This document shows positions 46,186 to 55,595 of a stretch of DNA of 64,000 bases, in pieces. The DNA is taken from assembly GCA_947494435.1 (NCBI GenBank), contig CANLUY010000001.1, forward strand, positions 1,850,001 to 1,914,000, given 5' to 3'. The DNA comes from an uncultured Litoreibacter sp. (lineage in GTDB: Bacteria > Pseudomonadota > Alphaproteobacteria > Rhodobacterales > Rhodobacteraceae). Under the pieces are notes generated by a model, which was given only the letters and a program-made list of their open reading frames with translations, searched no databases and was not told where the DNA came from. The translations under genes and the position numbers were made by a program. How positions within the stretch are numbered: the first letter of the stretch is position 1; each line of letters begins with the position of its first letter.

Positions 46186-48378
46186 CTAAGCGGCTTTGGC
46201 TGGGTCAAACCGACCATAGAAGCTTTGGTTCTTGTCAGCCATATCCTCAAGCAGGGCAGGGGCTTCGAACCGTTTGCCGTGTTTCGCAGCCAATGCGTTC
46301 GTTGTCTCTGCCGCCCATGGTGTTCCAACCATATCCAGCCACGACAGCGGTCCGCCGGACCAAGGCGCAAAGCCCCATCCGAGGATCGCACCAACATCGC
46401 CTTCGCGGATGTCCAGCAGCACATCTTCTTCAATAGCGCGCACCGCTTCGAGCACTTGCGCAAACAGCAGCCGGTTTTGCACTTCAGTCAACTCTGGCTG
46501 ATCGTCTGAGACAGGGTATTTCGCGGCCAAACCGTCCCAAAGCAGTTGACGTTTGCCCTTTTCGTCATAGGCATAAAAGCCTGCGTTCGCCTTCCGGCCC
46601 AACCGCCCTTCGCCTTCCATCCAGAACAGGATTTCGTCAACGGCATCATCGTACTCATCGCCCAAAGCAGCTTTCGTGGCTTTGGCAATTTTGACGCCCA
46701 AATCAACGGAAGTCTCATCAACCAATTGCAGCGGACCGAGCGGCATGCCGACAAGTTTCGCAGCATTCTCGATCAATGCGGGCTCAACACCCTCAGTGAC
46801 CATGCGAATACCTTCGTTGATGTAAGGGATGATGCAGCGATTGGCGTAGAAGAAGCGCTCGTCATTGACCACAATCGGCGTTTTGCGGATTTGACGGACA
46901 TAATCAAGCGCCTTCGCCACAGCACGGTCGCCTGTTTTCTTACCTTTGATGATCTCGACAAGCAGCATCTTGTCGACCGGAGAAAAGAAGTGAATGCCGA
47001 TGAACTGCTCTTCGTCTTCTGACGCTTTTGCAAGCTCCGTGATCGGCAGCGTGGAGGTGTTTGTCGCAAAAATGCAGTCTTTGCCGACAACGGCTTGCAC
47101 TTTCTTGGTCACTTCCGCTTTCACGCCGACATCTTCGAATACGGCTTCGACAATCAGATCACACCCTTTCAAGGCGTCGTAATCTGTCGTGGCGTTGATC
47201 AGACCAAGAACCTTCTCTTTCTTCTCTTCTGTCGCTTTCTTGCGGGAGATGCCTTTATCCATATAGGCCGTCGTATAGTCCTTCCCGCGATCTGCAGCCT
47301 CTTGCGTACTGTCGATCAGCACGACTTCGATCCCTGCCAATGCAGACACGAGCGAGATACCAGCCCCCATCATACCCGCGCCAATGACGCCGACTTTCTT
47401 GACGGATTGGTCGTTAACAGCTTGTGGACGCACAGCGCCTTTTTCCAAAGCTTCTTTGTTGATGAACAGCGACCGGATCATGTTGGCCGAAGACGGGTTC
47501 AGCAAGACATTGGTGAACCAACGCGCCTCGATCTTCAAAGCTGTGTCAAACGGCACCATCGCGCCCTCGTAAACCGCGCTCAAAAGCGCCTTGGCCGCAG
47601 GATAGACGCCTTGCGTCTTGCCATTGACCATCGCCGATGCGCCGACAAAGGTCATGAAACCGGCTGGATGATAAGGCGCACCACCCGGAATTTTGTAACC
47701 CTTCTCATCCCAAGGCTTTACAAACTTCGGCTCTGACAGAACCCAAGCTTTGGCCGCGTCCAACAATTCATCGGCTGGGACAACTTCGTCAACCAAACCT
47801 GCCATCTTGGCCTTCTTCGGATCGCTCAACTTGCCTTCCAGCAGGAACGGGGAGGCTGCCATTGCGCCCATCATCCGCACAAGACGTGTTGTGCCGCCCA
47901 TACCGGGGAAGATACCAACCATAATCTCAGGCAAGCCAATCTTCGCTTTCGGATTGTCCGCGACAAAAATACGGTGGCACGCCAGAGGGATCTCAAGGCC
48001 GATGCCCAAACCAGTACCCTGCATCGCGCAGGCAATCGGCTTGCCGCCTTTGTTCTTATCATCCATGCCGCCGCGCTCGATCTTGCGCAGCATCGTGTGC
48101 GTGGCCATCAAGCCGTCCATCAGGCCCTTGGCGGGATTGTCACCAGCGGCCTCTTTCATCTTGGCGATGACATTCAAATCCATACCACCAGCGAAAGAGC
48201 CTTCCTTGCCGGAAGTGATGATAATGCCTTTCACAGCATGGTCAGCCAAGGCCTGATCAATCAACGCATCAAGGTCGTAAAAACCTTGTTGGTTCATCAC
48301 ATTCATGGATTTGCCCACGGTGTCCCACGTGATCGTGGCTACGCCATCGGCGTCCGTGCTCATTTTAAAATCGGTCAT
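46186..48378 (-). CDS. fadJ: Multifunctional beta-oxidation alpha subunit (enoyl-CoA hydratase/3-hydroxyacyl-CoA dehydrogenase)
   Basis: 730 residues from ATG 48378; the upstream extension to 48495 lies inside the previous gene. The N-terminal crotonase domain has GSFAGGMDLNVIAK and IGLPEIMVGIFPGMGGTTRL. The dehydrogenase half starts VKKVGVIGAGMMGAGISLVSALAG and carries NTSTLPITELA and GIHFFSPVDKMLLVEII. It hydrates enoyl-CoA and oxidises the product. Start overlaps the previous stop by ATGA. Confidence 0.95.
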   Translation of the reverse strand: MTDFKMSTDADGVATITWDTVGKSMNVMNQQGFYDLDALIDQALADHAVKGIIITSGKEGSFAGGMDLNVIAKMKEAAGDNPAKGLMDGLMATHTMLRKIERGGMDDKNKGGKPIACAMQGTGLGIGLEIPLACHRIFVADNPKAKIGLPEIMVGIFPGMGGTTRLVRMMGAMAASPFLLEGKLSDPKKAKMAGLVDEVVPADELLDAAKAWVLSEPKFVKPWDEKGYKIPGGAPYHPAGFMTFVGASAMVNGKTQGVYPAAKALLSAVYEGAMVPFDTALKIEARWFTNVLLNPSSANMIRSLFINKEALEKGAVRPQAVNDQSVKKVGVIGAGMMGAGISLVSALAGIEVVLIDSTQEAADRGKDYTTAYMDKGISRKKATEEKKEKVLGLINATTDYDALKGCDLIVEAVFEDVGVKAEVTKKVQAVVGKDCIFATNTSTLPITELAKASEDEEQFIGIHFFSPVDKMLLVEIIKGKKTGDRAVAKALDYVRQIRKTPIVVNDERFFYANRCIIPYINEGIRMVTEGVEPALIENAAKLVGMPLGPLQLVDETSVDLGVKIAKATKAALGDEYDDAVDEILFWMEGEGRLGRKANAGFYAYDEKGKRQLLWDGLAAKYPVSDDQPELTEVQNRLLFAQVLEAVRAIEEDVLLDIREGDVGAILGWGFAPWSGGPLSWLDMVGTPWAAETTNALAAKHGKRFEAPALLEDMADKNQSFYGRFDPAKAA

Positions 48379-49352
48379 TGACGTGTCGTCCTTTCTTGGA
48401 TGTCCCTCAGCGACACAAGCAATTCGCTTGGCTCGGGTCGGGCATATGGGAATTCTGCATTTGAGAGTGAGTTCGTCACGGAGGTCATACGCCACTCCGT
48501 TCCGGTACGTTTTAAGATATATCGGCTGGCAACAGGTCCTAACTTAACCTCGGAGCCGCTGTACAAGTTCGTCTGGTGATAGCCGCAAATTTGAGTGCCG
48601 CTGAGGAACTCGGCGTGTTCCGCTGTGCGCACCATGCGATCAATTTTGTGGGTTTCGATTTCGCGTCGCAGCATGTCGAAAAACGGATGCAACTGTGACG
48701 GGCTTTCAATGATCTCATCAACCTGATCAATATGCACGCTGTGGGGAAACTCGCAGCGCGCGCACCACGCCTCAAAATCGTCGGCGAGGTTAATACGTGA
48801 CAGATCGTTGATGTAGTCTTGGTAGATCACAAGCGGGGATACGGATGCGCGTCTGGCATCTGACAGTTGGTCTGTGTCGATGTGGGGTAGCGAGCCGTTA
48901 TCTGTGACCTTCGTCATTCCAATCGGCCAACGACTGTTCTCGATCGAGCTGGTCATTTCGCTGATCTGCCAAACGCCGTCTTTTCGGGTTAATGTGGTCA
49001 GGTTCTCGTAAGCCGGTACAAGCGCCTGTGCATTGCGCATCGTATGTGTGACATGCCGACCTTGAATGTAGTTTTCACTCAGAAATTCCGCGTCTGTCAC
49101 CAAGCGGATATAATGGTTCACGCCCATCGAACGCAGGTTGTCGCTGAAACGCGTCGTGCAATCAATCCAATCCGCTTCGGACTCGATTATGAACTCTTGC
49201 GTTTTTGTGCGCATCCGAAACGGAATTGCGATGTGGTGGATCAACATCTCGGTATCAACTGTCATCACAGCAGCCGACAACGCGTCCAAGACACCTTGAT
49301 AGATCTCTTCCGCCGCAATTTGCGACGAGGTTTTTTGAGGTCGCCTAGTCAA
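48375..49352 (-). CDS. Two-module NTF2/SnoaL-like protein
   Basis: About 325 residues. It contains two homologous halves: IYQGVLDALSAAV... IPFRMRTK...IIESEADW...YIRLVTDAEFLSENYIQGRH and IYQDYINDLSRINL...EFPHSVHI...IIESPSQL...MVRTAEHAEFLSGTQICGYH. The ATG codons nearby are few; I place the start at TTG 49352, where it overlaps the cupin stop, but this is uncertain (an upstream frame reaches 49397). No signal peptide. Sits between cupin and fadJ in the fad operon. Function unknown. Confidence 0.6.
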   Translation of the reverse strand: MTRRPQKTSSQIAAEEIYQGVLDALSAAVMTVDTEMLIHHIAIPFRMRTKTQEFIIESEADWIDCTTRFSDNLRSMGVNHYIRLVTDAEFLSENYIQGRHVTHTMRNAQALVPAYENLTTLTRKDGVWQISEMTSSIENSRWPIGMTKVTDNGSLPHIDTDQLSDARRASVSPLVIYQDYINDLSRINLADDFEAWCARCEFPHSVHIDQVDEIIESPSQLHPFFDMLRREIETHKIDRMVRTAEHAEFLSGTQICGYHQTNLYSGSEVKLGPVASRYILKRTGTEWRMTSVTNSLSNAEFPYARPEPSELLVSLRDIQERTTRQ

Positions 49353-49806
49353 GATCAGAACCGTCTTTGCGGGTGAAGTGATAGGCGCCGTTCTCAACAG
49401 TCACCATCATATCTTCATCACTATAATACCCGACTTCTGTCGCAGTGCGGGTGCCAACAACTAGAAAAACAGCGTCCTTGTCGGATTTGTTGACAAGGTG
49501 ATGCCCATTGGGGTCGCCTGCGGGAAATGCCGCGCAATCGCCTGTTACAAGCTCAGTTTCGCCCGTATCATCAATCAACGTGCACACGCCTTGCGTAACC
49601 ATCAAAAACTCATCTTGCTGCTCATGCCAATGGCGCAAAGAGGACAATGCTCCCGGGCCAAGAGTGACAAGGTTCACGCCAAATTGTGTGATCCCCGAGG
49701 GGTCGCCGAGCCCGATTTGTGACCGATCGCCCATCAACGCGGCGCGATGGCCGGGGTAGCTTGATCCCGTTTTGATCGGCAGGGCTGCGATATCAATCTT
49801 TGGCAT
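49345..49806 (-). CDS. Cupin-domain protein
   Basis: 153 residues. A single cupin barrel: motif 1 LSSLRHWHEQQDEFLMVTQG with the two His and the Glu metal ligands, motif 2 DCAAFPAGDPNGHHLVNKS with a third His. No enzyme family is obvious; similar cupins bind metals or sugars. ATG 49806 has GGAG upstream. Embedded in the fad operon between two NTF2-like genes. Confidence 0.85.
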   Translation of the reverse strand: MPKIDIAALPIKTGSSYPGHRAALMGDRSQIGLGDPSGITQFGVNLVTLGPGALSSLRHWHEQQDEFLMVTQGVCTLIDDTGETELVTGDCAAFPAGDPNGHHLVNKSDKDAVFLVVGTRTATEVGYYSDEDMMVTVENGAYHFTRKDGSDLD

Positions 49807-49808
49807 GT

Positions 49809-50312
49809 TCAATTATTCTCCATGGCATTTGCGGCACGGTCTGGCAGAGGGGCCACCACTGGGTTTTCTGAGACACGGGCGAACCCTCGTGGGCCATCCG
49901 TATTCAAAACCGCATTGGAACAAGCTGTCTCGCACCACTCTGCCCCGACCAATTCCAACCGGACCCGGTTGGGGTAGGGTGCAACAATCCGCTGCCCTCC
50001 TGAGAAAATATGGGTCATGTGTTCACCGCAGATATGATCCTCGGACTTGTAGTCAGCCCGTGTCGCAATACGCAGATACTCGGTCACTTTTTGCGACTTC
50101 AAAGATGCATGAAACGCATAGAACAGGTCAGCCATTTCGTCTTTGCTTTCGACTATCTGTCTTTTGCGCTCAGAAATAATGGTATGCGGCAGATGTATGC
50201 GACGCGCGAACGCAGAGAAATTCCGGGACATCAATGCCGATGACAAAGCATCAAGGTGGTCTTGGTAGATTTTCATCGGATCCGGAAGATGTGAATACGC
50301 GTCGCCGCTCAT
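49809..50312 (-). CDS. Single-module NTF2/SnoaL-like protein
   Basis: 167 residues. Same module as the gene at 48375-49352: MKIYQDHLDALSSALMSR, IHLPHTIISE, IVESKDEMADL, YLRIATRADYKSEDHICGEH and THIFSGGQRI. The GEH..H pattern places a His pair at the pocket. No signal peptide. It starts 3 bp after fadA. Function unknown. Confidence 0.7.
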   Translation of the reverse strand: MSGDAYSHLPDPMKIYQDHLDALSSALMSRNFSAFARRIHLPHTIISERKRQIVESKDEMADLFYAFHASLKSQKVTEYLRIATRADYKSEDHICGEHMTHIFSGGQRIVAPYPNRVRLELVGAEWCETACSNAVLNTDGPRGFARVSENPVVAPLPDRAANAMENN

Positions 50313-50315
50313 ACT

Positions 50316-51527
50316 TTATACCCTTTCGATAATCGTGGCCGCTCCCATTCCAGACGCCACGCAAAGCGTCGCCAGACCTGTTTCTTTGTCTGACCGCTCA
50401 AGCTCGTCGAGCAGCGTGCCGATAATAATGGCACCGGTCGCCCCCAGTGGGTGGCCCATTGCAATAGACCCACCATTCACGTTGACCTTCGAACTGTCTA
50501 CATCAAAGGCCTGCATGAAGCGCAAAACAACTGATGCGAAAGCCTCATTGACCTCAAACAGATCAATGTCGCTGATGCTCATGCCCGATTGCTTCATGAT
50601 ATGTTCGGTCACAGGCACGGGACCTGTCAGCATGATTGTGGGGTCCAAGCCAATCTTGGCCGTGGCACGGATACGAGCGCGGGGTTTCAGGTCGAATTTT
50701 TCGCCGAACTCTTTTGACCCGATCAGCACTGCCGCAGATCCATCCACAATACCGGATGAATTCCCGGCATGGTGGATGTGATTGATCTTCTCCAGATGCG
50801 GATATTTCATCAGTGCAACCTTGTCGAAGCCGGGCATTACTTCACCCATGGCTTGGAAAGCTGGGTTCAAAGACCCCATCGACTGCATGTCGCTTTGCGG
50901 ACGCATGTATTCATCATGGTCCAAAATTGGGAGGCCGTTTTGGTCCCTGATCGTCACAACGGATTTCTCGAACCGTTTGTCATCCCATGCCGCTTTCGCG
51001 CGTTTTTGGCTTTCAACGGCCAGTTGGTCGGCGTCGTCACGGCTAAAGCCGTATTCCGTCGCGATGATGTCGGCAGAGATACCTTGCGGGACAAAATACG
51101 TTTTCATCGCAATCGACGGATCAACGGCAATCGCGGCCCCGTCTGAGCCCATGGCCACACGGCCCATCATTTCGACACCACCAGCGATATAGCCATCACC
51201 CGCACCGCCTTTGACTTGGTTCGCTGCCAAGTTCACCGCTTCCATACCGGACGCGCAGAAGCGGTTGATCGACAGACCCGGAATACGCTCATCCAAGTCT
51301 GAGGCCAGAACAGCAGTCCGTGCCAGACACCCGCCTTGCTCCATCACTTGGGTCGCGTTGCCCCAAATCACGTCCTCGACCGCATGGCCTTCGAGACCGT
51401 TACGCTCTTTGACAGCGTTCAGGATTTGCGCGGACAAACGGGCCGCTGTGACCTCATGCAATGAGCCATCCTTGCGGCCTTTGCCGCGCGGGGACCGTAC
51501 TGCGTCGTAGATATAGGCTTCAGCCAT
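50316..51527 (-). CDS. fadA: Acetyl-CoA C-acyltransferase (thiolase)
   Basis: 403 residues. The active-site Cys is in NRFCASGMEAVNLA, and the C-terminal motifs are NVNGGSIAMGHPLGATGA (His) and LCVASGMGAATI (second Cys). It cleaves 3-ketoacyl-CoA, the last step of beta-oxidation. AAGGAC precedes the ATG. It partly overlaps the membrane-protein gene upstream (8 bp). Confidence 0.95.
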   Translation of the reverse strand: MAEAYIYDAVRSPRGKGRKDGSLHEVTAARLSAQILNAVKERNGLEGHAVEDVIWGNATQVMEQGGCLARTAVLASDLDERIPGLSINRFCASGMEAVNLAANQVKGGAGDGYIAGGVEMMGRVAMGSDGAAIAVDPSIAMKTYFVPQGISADIIATEYGFSRDDADQLAVESQKRAKAAWDDKRFEKSVVTIRDQNGLPILDHDEYMRPQSDMQSMGSLNPAFQAMGEVMPGFDKVALMKYPHLEKINHIHHAGNSSGIVDGSAAVLIGSKEFGEKFDLKPRARIRATAKIGLDPTIMLTGPVPVTEHIMKQSGMSISDIDLFEVNEAFASVVLRFMQAFDVDSSKVNVNGGSIAMGHPLGATGAIIIGTLLDELERSDKETGLATLCVASGMGAATIIERV

Positions 51528-51858
51528 TGGGGAGTCCTTCCATCATATTGAGCACGCCCAGCCAGACCGCAACGCTGCACACCAGCGCGCCAATCCCGAG
51601 GGGCATTTTGTAAGGGGCAAGGGCAGAGATCGCCTTGCCAAATTTCGTTGTTCGTAAAACCAGTACTGCGGCGGCCGCGAGCCCGGGGATCACGATCCCA
51701 AGGCCCCAAGTGCCACCCATCAAAAGCATGCCAAAAGCGCACCATCCGGCAAACATCGCAACCGCGCTGCCAAATTTGTCACCCGTATCCTCAGCGTGGA
51801 TCAGGGCCAGCGTCAGTGCGCAGAGCGCCATTCCGATCAGAAAGCCCCAAAGGATCAT
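51520..51858 (-). CDS. Small membrane protein
   Basis: 112 residues with three to four hydrophobic helices (ILWGFLIGMALCALTLALIH; AMFAGWCAFGMLLMGGTWGLGIVIPGLAAAAVLVL, in part). No motif I know. It lies between yidD-like and fadA genes with an 8-bp overlap, hence part of the operon. Confidence 0.65.
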   Translation of the reverse strand: MILWGFLIGMALCALTLALIHAEDTGDKFGSAVAMFAGWCAFGMLLMGGTWGLGIVIPGLAAAAVLVLRTTKFGKAISALAPYKMPLGIGALVCSVAVWLGVLNMMEGLPNG

Positions 51859-51876
51859 GCGCGGACCCCGCGCAAG

Positions 51877-52353
51877 TTATCCGCCGCAGGAGCAGCCTCC
51901 GCAATCACAAGATGCACAGTCGCAGCCACCAAACCCGATATCCCCGTCGCATGGGTTGATATCGCAGCCTTTGCTGGCAGCTGTCGTTGTTCCACCGGAC
52001 CCCCAACAACCTCCCATCGGCACTGGGACACAGCCGGAGCCGCAGTCACAATTGCGCCCACGTTTGCCTTCGCGGCGACGGCGCTCAAGTTCTGCGCGCT
52101 CGTTCTCATCGAGCGGTTGAGACTTGCACGTGCAGTTCTCTTTGATCTCGGCATAGGCCGCTTTGCAGTCGCGCAGGCGCTGTCGGATGATCGGCAAGGC
52201 ACGCCACAACCCATGATCCCGGATCGCGTATTTCGCGTAACCCGAACAGCCCGTTCCGCCATGTTGGACGGAATAGGCGCAGCGAAACCCCTTCCGCGGC
52301 GAGACATACTGCTGATATCCCCAGATCGCGCCAAGCGCCATTTTGCTAAGCAT
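51877..52353 (-). CDS. YidD-like protein with a Cys-rich C-terminal tail
   Basis: 158 residues. The first 65 resemble YidD (membrane insertion efficiency factor): WGYQQYVSPRKGFRCAYS, GCSGYAKYAIRDHGLWRALP and RLRDCKAAY. The rest is not YidD: a charged hinge (ERAELERRRREGKRG) and a tail dense in cysteine, ending CDCASCDCGGCSCGG. I count 17 Cys, 14 of them beyond residue 70. The tail could bind metal. It is within a fatty-acid operon, away from the usual rnpA/yidC place. Confidence 0.75.
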   Translation of the reverse strand: MLSKMALGAIWGYQQYVSPRKGFRCAYSVQHGGTGCSGYAKYAIRDHGLWRALPIIRQRLRDCKAAYAEIKENCTCKSQPLDENERAELERRRREGKRGRNCDCGSGCVPVPMGGCWGSGGTTTAASKGCDINPCDGDIGFGGCDCASCDCGGCSCGG

Positions 52354-52426
52354 ACGCCCTCCATCCTGTCCCGCGCATCATTGCGGGCAGGTGAGGGATA
52401 AACCAGCAAAATGTCGACACTATGGC

Positions 52427-53053
52427 TCATGCAGGCAGCGCCCGTTGCATCAAATCATAAGGATGCTTCCAGCCGGGCACCTCACTGATCCGCATCAACC
52501 ACGCATCAATATTGGGCCAGTCCTTGCGATTAAAACCGAAGGGTTCTTCGTAAAAGAGGTATCCACAGTTCGAGATATCGGCGACGCTGATCGCGTCCCC
52601 GACGATCCAGTCACGTCCCGCTAAATGCGCATCAAGCGTGGCATATGCCGCTTTCAGCCTGCTTTGCATGAAGCCGATCACTTCCTGCGGGCGCTTGTCC
52701 TCTGGCAGGAAATTCATCAAAAACCGCGTCATACCCGCCTGCGACGACATCTTATGATTGTCCCAGAGCACCCAACGCAGCACTTCATATTTATCCGCTT
52801 CAGCACCGCCAAGCTTGCCGGTCTTGTCGACCACATATTGCTGGATTGCACCCGATTGGGTCAACGTCACGTCGCCATCCACCAACACAGGCGCTTCGCC
52901 CATTGGGTTGATGGCACGGAAATCATCCGAGCGTGTGCCTCCATTGAAAAAATCAACAAACACAGGCTCCCATGCGGCACCAGACAGTTCCAAGGTCAGC
53001 GCAGCCTTATAGGCGTTGCCGCTTTCACCAAAGCAATGAAGTTTCATGCTCAT
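52427..53053 (-). CDS. Glutathione S-transferase family protein
   Basis: 208 residues. Thioredoxin-like N-domain (LHCFGESGNAYKAALTLELS, NPMGEAPVLVDGDVTLTQSGAI) and all-helical C-domain (GDAISVADISNCGYLFY). Ser/Tyr-type chemistry cannot be decided. A GGAGG lies upstream of ATG 53053, which overlaps the stop of the preceding small gene by ATGA. Confidence 0.9.
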   Translation of the reverse strand: MSMKLHCFGESGNAYKAALTLELSGAAWEPVFVDFFNGGTRSDDFRAINPMGEAPVLVDGDVTLTQSGAIQQYVVDKTGKLGGAEADKYEVLRWVLWDNHKMSSQAGMTRFLMNFLPEDKRPQEVIGFMQSRLKAAYATLDAHLAGRDWIVGDAISVADISNCGYLFYEEPFGFNRKDWPNIDAWLMRISEVPGWKHPYDLMQRALPA

Positions 53054-53262
53054 CTTTTCCGTTCCTCCAGCTCTGCATTGAAAATCCGCAAACGATGGGT
53101 GAGGTTGTCCTCGTCCATCACCGAATTGAAATTCTCAAACAGAAACGAAATAGCCTCACCTTCGTCCAATCCAGCCTCAGCGCTGAACTTTCTCAGATTG
53201 CGATACGCCCGCTCCGTCAACGCCATGTTGACCCGCCGCGTTGGTTTAAACCGCTCTGCCAT
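53050..53262 (-). CDS. Small ribbon-helix-helix-like protein
   Basis: 70 residues from ATG 53262, with GGGAG five bases before it. The N-terminal part (RFKPTRRVNMALTERAYRNL) fits a beta-strand plus helix of a CopG/RHH-type fold, followed by KFSAEAGLDEGEAISFLFEN. It could regulate the operon or be an unrelated small protein. Coupled to the GST gene. Confidence 0.6.
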   Translation of the reverse strand: MAERFKPTRRVNMALTERAYRNLRKFSAEAGLDEGEAISFLFENFNSVMDEDNLTHRLRIFNAELEERKR

Positions 53263-53283
53263 AGATACTCCCAAACTGTCTCC

Positions 53284-53307
53284 AAGCGGGGGGATGACCC
53301 CCCGCTT
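53284..53307 (-). promoter_or_regulatory. Perfect hairpin after the acyl-CoA dehydrogenase gene
   Basis: AAGCGGGGGG, loop ATGA, CCCCCCGCTT: ten paired bases. On the minus strand no T run follows, so transcription probably passes on; the stem may protect the upstream dehydrogenase mRNA and lower downstream expression. Confidence 0.6.
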
Positions 53308-53315
53308 AGTTCAGC

Positions 53316-55094
53316 TTAGAAGTTTGCAGCCTCAAGCGCCATCACGGTGTCCGCGCCGGAATTGATCCGCGCCAGATGCATGCCGGTCGCAGGCAATTGG
53401 CGTGCCATGTAGTAGCGGCCTGTCGCAATTTTTGTCTCGTAGAACGCCGTGTCAGATGCACCCGCATCCAAAGAGGCTTTCGCCGCTTTCGCCATACGCG
53501 CCCACATCAGACCAAGGCAGACATGGCCCATCATGTGCATGAAATCGTAAGAGCCTGCCAAAGCGTTGTTCGGGTTCTTCATGCCGTTTTGCATGAAATA
53601 CATGCCCGCCGCTTGCAGATCTTTAGAGGCTGCTTTCAGCGGCTCAAGAAACTCGCGGTCAAACTCTGCGTCTCCTGCGTTCTCTTTGCAGAACGTCTTG
53701 ACCATTTCAAAGAATGCCATGACGTGCTTGCCACCATCTTGCGCCAGCTTTCTGCCAACCAGATCAAGCGCTTGCACGCCATTTGCGCCTTCGTAAATCA
53801 TCGCGATACGGGCATCACGTGCGAATTGGGACATGCCCCATTCCTCGATATACCCATGCCCGCCATAGACCTGCTGCGCAGCCGTGGCGTATTCGAAGCC
53901 CTTATCGGTCAGGAAGCCTTTAATAACAGGTGTCATCAAAGAGATCAGACCATCCGCATCGTCATCGCCGGAACGGTGATGGCGGTCGATCAGGTTCGCA
54001 CCCCACATCACGAACGCACGAGCGCCCTCAACGAAGGATTTCTGATCCATCAGATTACGACGGATGTCAGGATGTACGATTAGCGGATCGGCAGGTCCAT
54101 CAGGGTTCTTCACACCCGTCACATCACGGCCCTGCAAGCGATCATTCGCGTAAGCCAGCGCGTTTTCAAACGCGACGGCGGCTTGAGCGTAGCCTTGCAG
54201 GCCCACACCCAAACGCGCTTCGTTCATCATCGTGAACATCGCGCGCATGCCTTTATGCTCGGTGCCCAACAAGAAGCCGGTGGCTTCGTCATAGTTCATA
54301 ACGCAGGTGGAGTTGCCGTGGATGCCCATCTTTTCCTCGATGGAGCCGACAGAGACACCGTTGCGTGCGCCCAAAGACCCGTCTTCATTGACCATGAACT
54401 TAGGAACAATGAACAGCGACACGCCTTTGATGCCTTCCGGGCCACCTTCAATCTTGGCCAAAACCAAGTGGATGATGTTGTCGGACATGTCATGCTCACC
54501 GGCGGAAATGAAAATCTTCTGGCCGGAAATTTTGTAGCTGCCGTCTTCTTGCGGAGCGGCCTTCGTGCGCATCAAACCCAAGTCAGTGCCGCAATGCGGT
54601 TCCGTCAGGTTCATAGTGCCTGTCCAATCACAGGACACCATCTTCGGCAGATACGTGGCTTTCTGCTCGTCTGTGCCGTGGGCGTGGATCGCAGAATATG
54701 CGCCATGTGTCAGGCCCTGATACATGTTAAATGCCATGTTAGCAGAGACCATCATTTCGCCCACAGCCGTGCCCATCAGATAGGGCAGACCTTGGCCACC
54801 ATATTCAGGATCACAATCCAAAGCGGTCCAGCCGCCTTCCTTCATCTGATCAAAAGCGGCCTTGAAGCCCGTCGGCGTACGTACAACGCCGTTTTCCAGC
54901 ACACAGCCTTCTTTGTCGCCCACAACATTCAACGGTTGCAGCACTTCGGAAGAGATCTTGCCGGCCTCTTCCAAAATGGCATTCGTAAAATCAGCATCCA
55001 GGTCTTCATAGCCAGGAACATCCTGGTCGGTGATCTTGAGCAACTCGTGCAATACGAATTGCATGTCTTTCACTGGGGCTGTGTAGGTTGGCAT
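53316..55094 (-). CDS. Acyl-CoA dehydrogenase (FadE/DmdC-type)
   Basis: 592 residues, the longer form of the family. Residues [56 protein letters not shown] and [20 protein letters not shown](I) mark the FAD domain and catalytic region. This type includes DmdC (methylmercaptopropionyl-CoA dehydrogenase) and long-chain FadE forms. The fadA/fadJ neighbours point to fatty acids here. Confidence 0.92.
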   Translation of the reverse strand: MPTYTAPVKDMQFVLHELLKITDQDVPGYEDLDADFTNAILEEAGKISSEVLQPLNVVGDKEGCVLENGVVRTPTGFKAAFDQMKEGGWTALDCDPEYGGQGLPYLMGTAVGEMMVSANMAFNMYQGLTHGAYSAIHAHGTDEQKATYLPKMVSCDWTGTMNLTEPHCGTDLGLMRTKAAPQEDGSYKISGQKIFISAGEHDMSDNIIHLVLAKIEGGPEGIKGVSLFIVPKFMVNEDGSLGARNGVSVGSIEEKMGIHGNSTCVMNYDEATGFLLGTEHKGMRAMFTMMNEARLGVGLQGYAQAAVAFENALAYANDRLQGRDVTGVKNPDGPADPLIVHPDIRRNLMDQKSFVEGARAFVMWGANLIDRHHRSGDDDADGLISLMTPVIKGFLTDKGFEYATAAQQVYGGHGYIEEWGMSQFARDARIAMIYEGANGVQALDLVGRKLAQDGGKHVMAFFEMVKTFCKENAGDAEFDREFLEPLKAASKDLQAAGMYFMQNGMKNPNNALAGSYDFMHMMGHVCLGLMWARMAKAAKASLDAGASDTAFYETKIATGRYYMARQLPATGMHLARINSGADTVMALEAANF

Positions 55095-55121
55095 AGTGTG
55101 CTCCGGTTTTCGTTTGTTGGG

Positions 55122-55532
55122 TTATCCCGCGGCAGCGCGCGGCATGTGTTCTTGTTCCAAAGAAGCCAACATCTTTTCGCCCCAGCTCAGCTGGTTCGCC
55201 AGATCGTCGATGGCTTCTGTCAGCTCGTCACGTTGGCGAACCATGTCGGCCAGACGTTCCTGAGCAATCTCATACGTGCGTGCCAGCTGTGTCGCCTGCT
55301 GGTCATCAAGGTAATACATATCCAAAAGCTGGCGGATTTCTTCCAAGGAGAACCCGAAGCGCTTGCCGCGCAAGATCAGCTTCAACCGTGCCCGGTCGCG
55401 TCTGTTATAAAGGCGTTTTTGGCCTTCCCGCACAGGGAAGATAAGTTCTTTAGCTTCATAGAACCGCAAGGTACGTGGCGTGACGCCAAAAGCTTCGCAC
55501 ATTTCACGGATCGTCATAATTGCCTCGGTCAT
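55122..55532 (-). CDS. MerR family regulator of the beta-oxidation operon
   Basis: 136 residues from ATG 55532 with AAGGAC before it. The N-terminal winged helix is TIREMCEAFGVTPRTLRFYE; the hinge LKLILRGKRFGFSLEEIRQL and a coiled-coil dimer helix follow. No Cys metal-binding C-terminus, so an acyl-CoA or similar ligand is more likely than a metal. 27 bp upstream of the dehydrogenase, which it probably controls from the promoter at 55596-55626. Confidence 0.9.
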   Translation of the reverse strand: MTEAIMTIREMCEAFGVTPRTLRFYEAKELIFPVREGQKRLYNRRDRARLKLILRGKRFGFSLEEIRQLLDMYYLDDQQATQLARTYEIAQERLADMVRQRDELTEAIDDLANQLSWGEKMLASLEQEHMPRAAAG

Positions 55533-55595
55533 GGTGTTGTCCTTCACGTTGCCGAATTTAAAAATCGATGTGCAGGACGTGGCTGTATTGATCTC

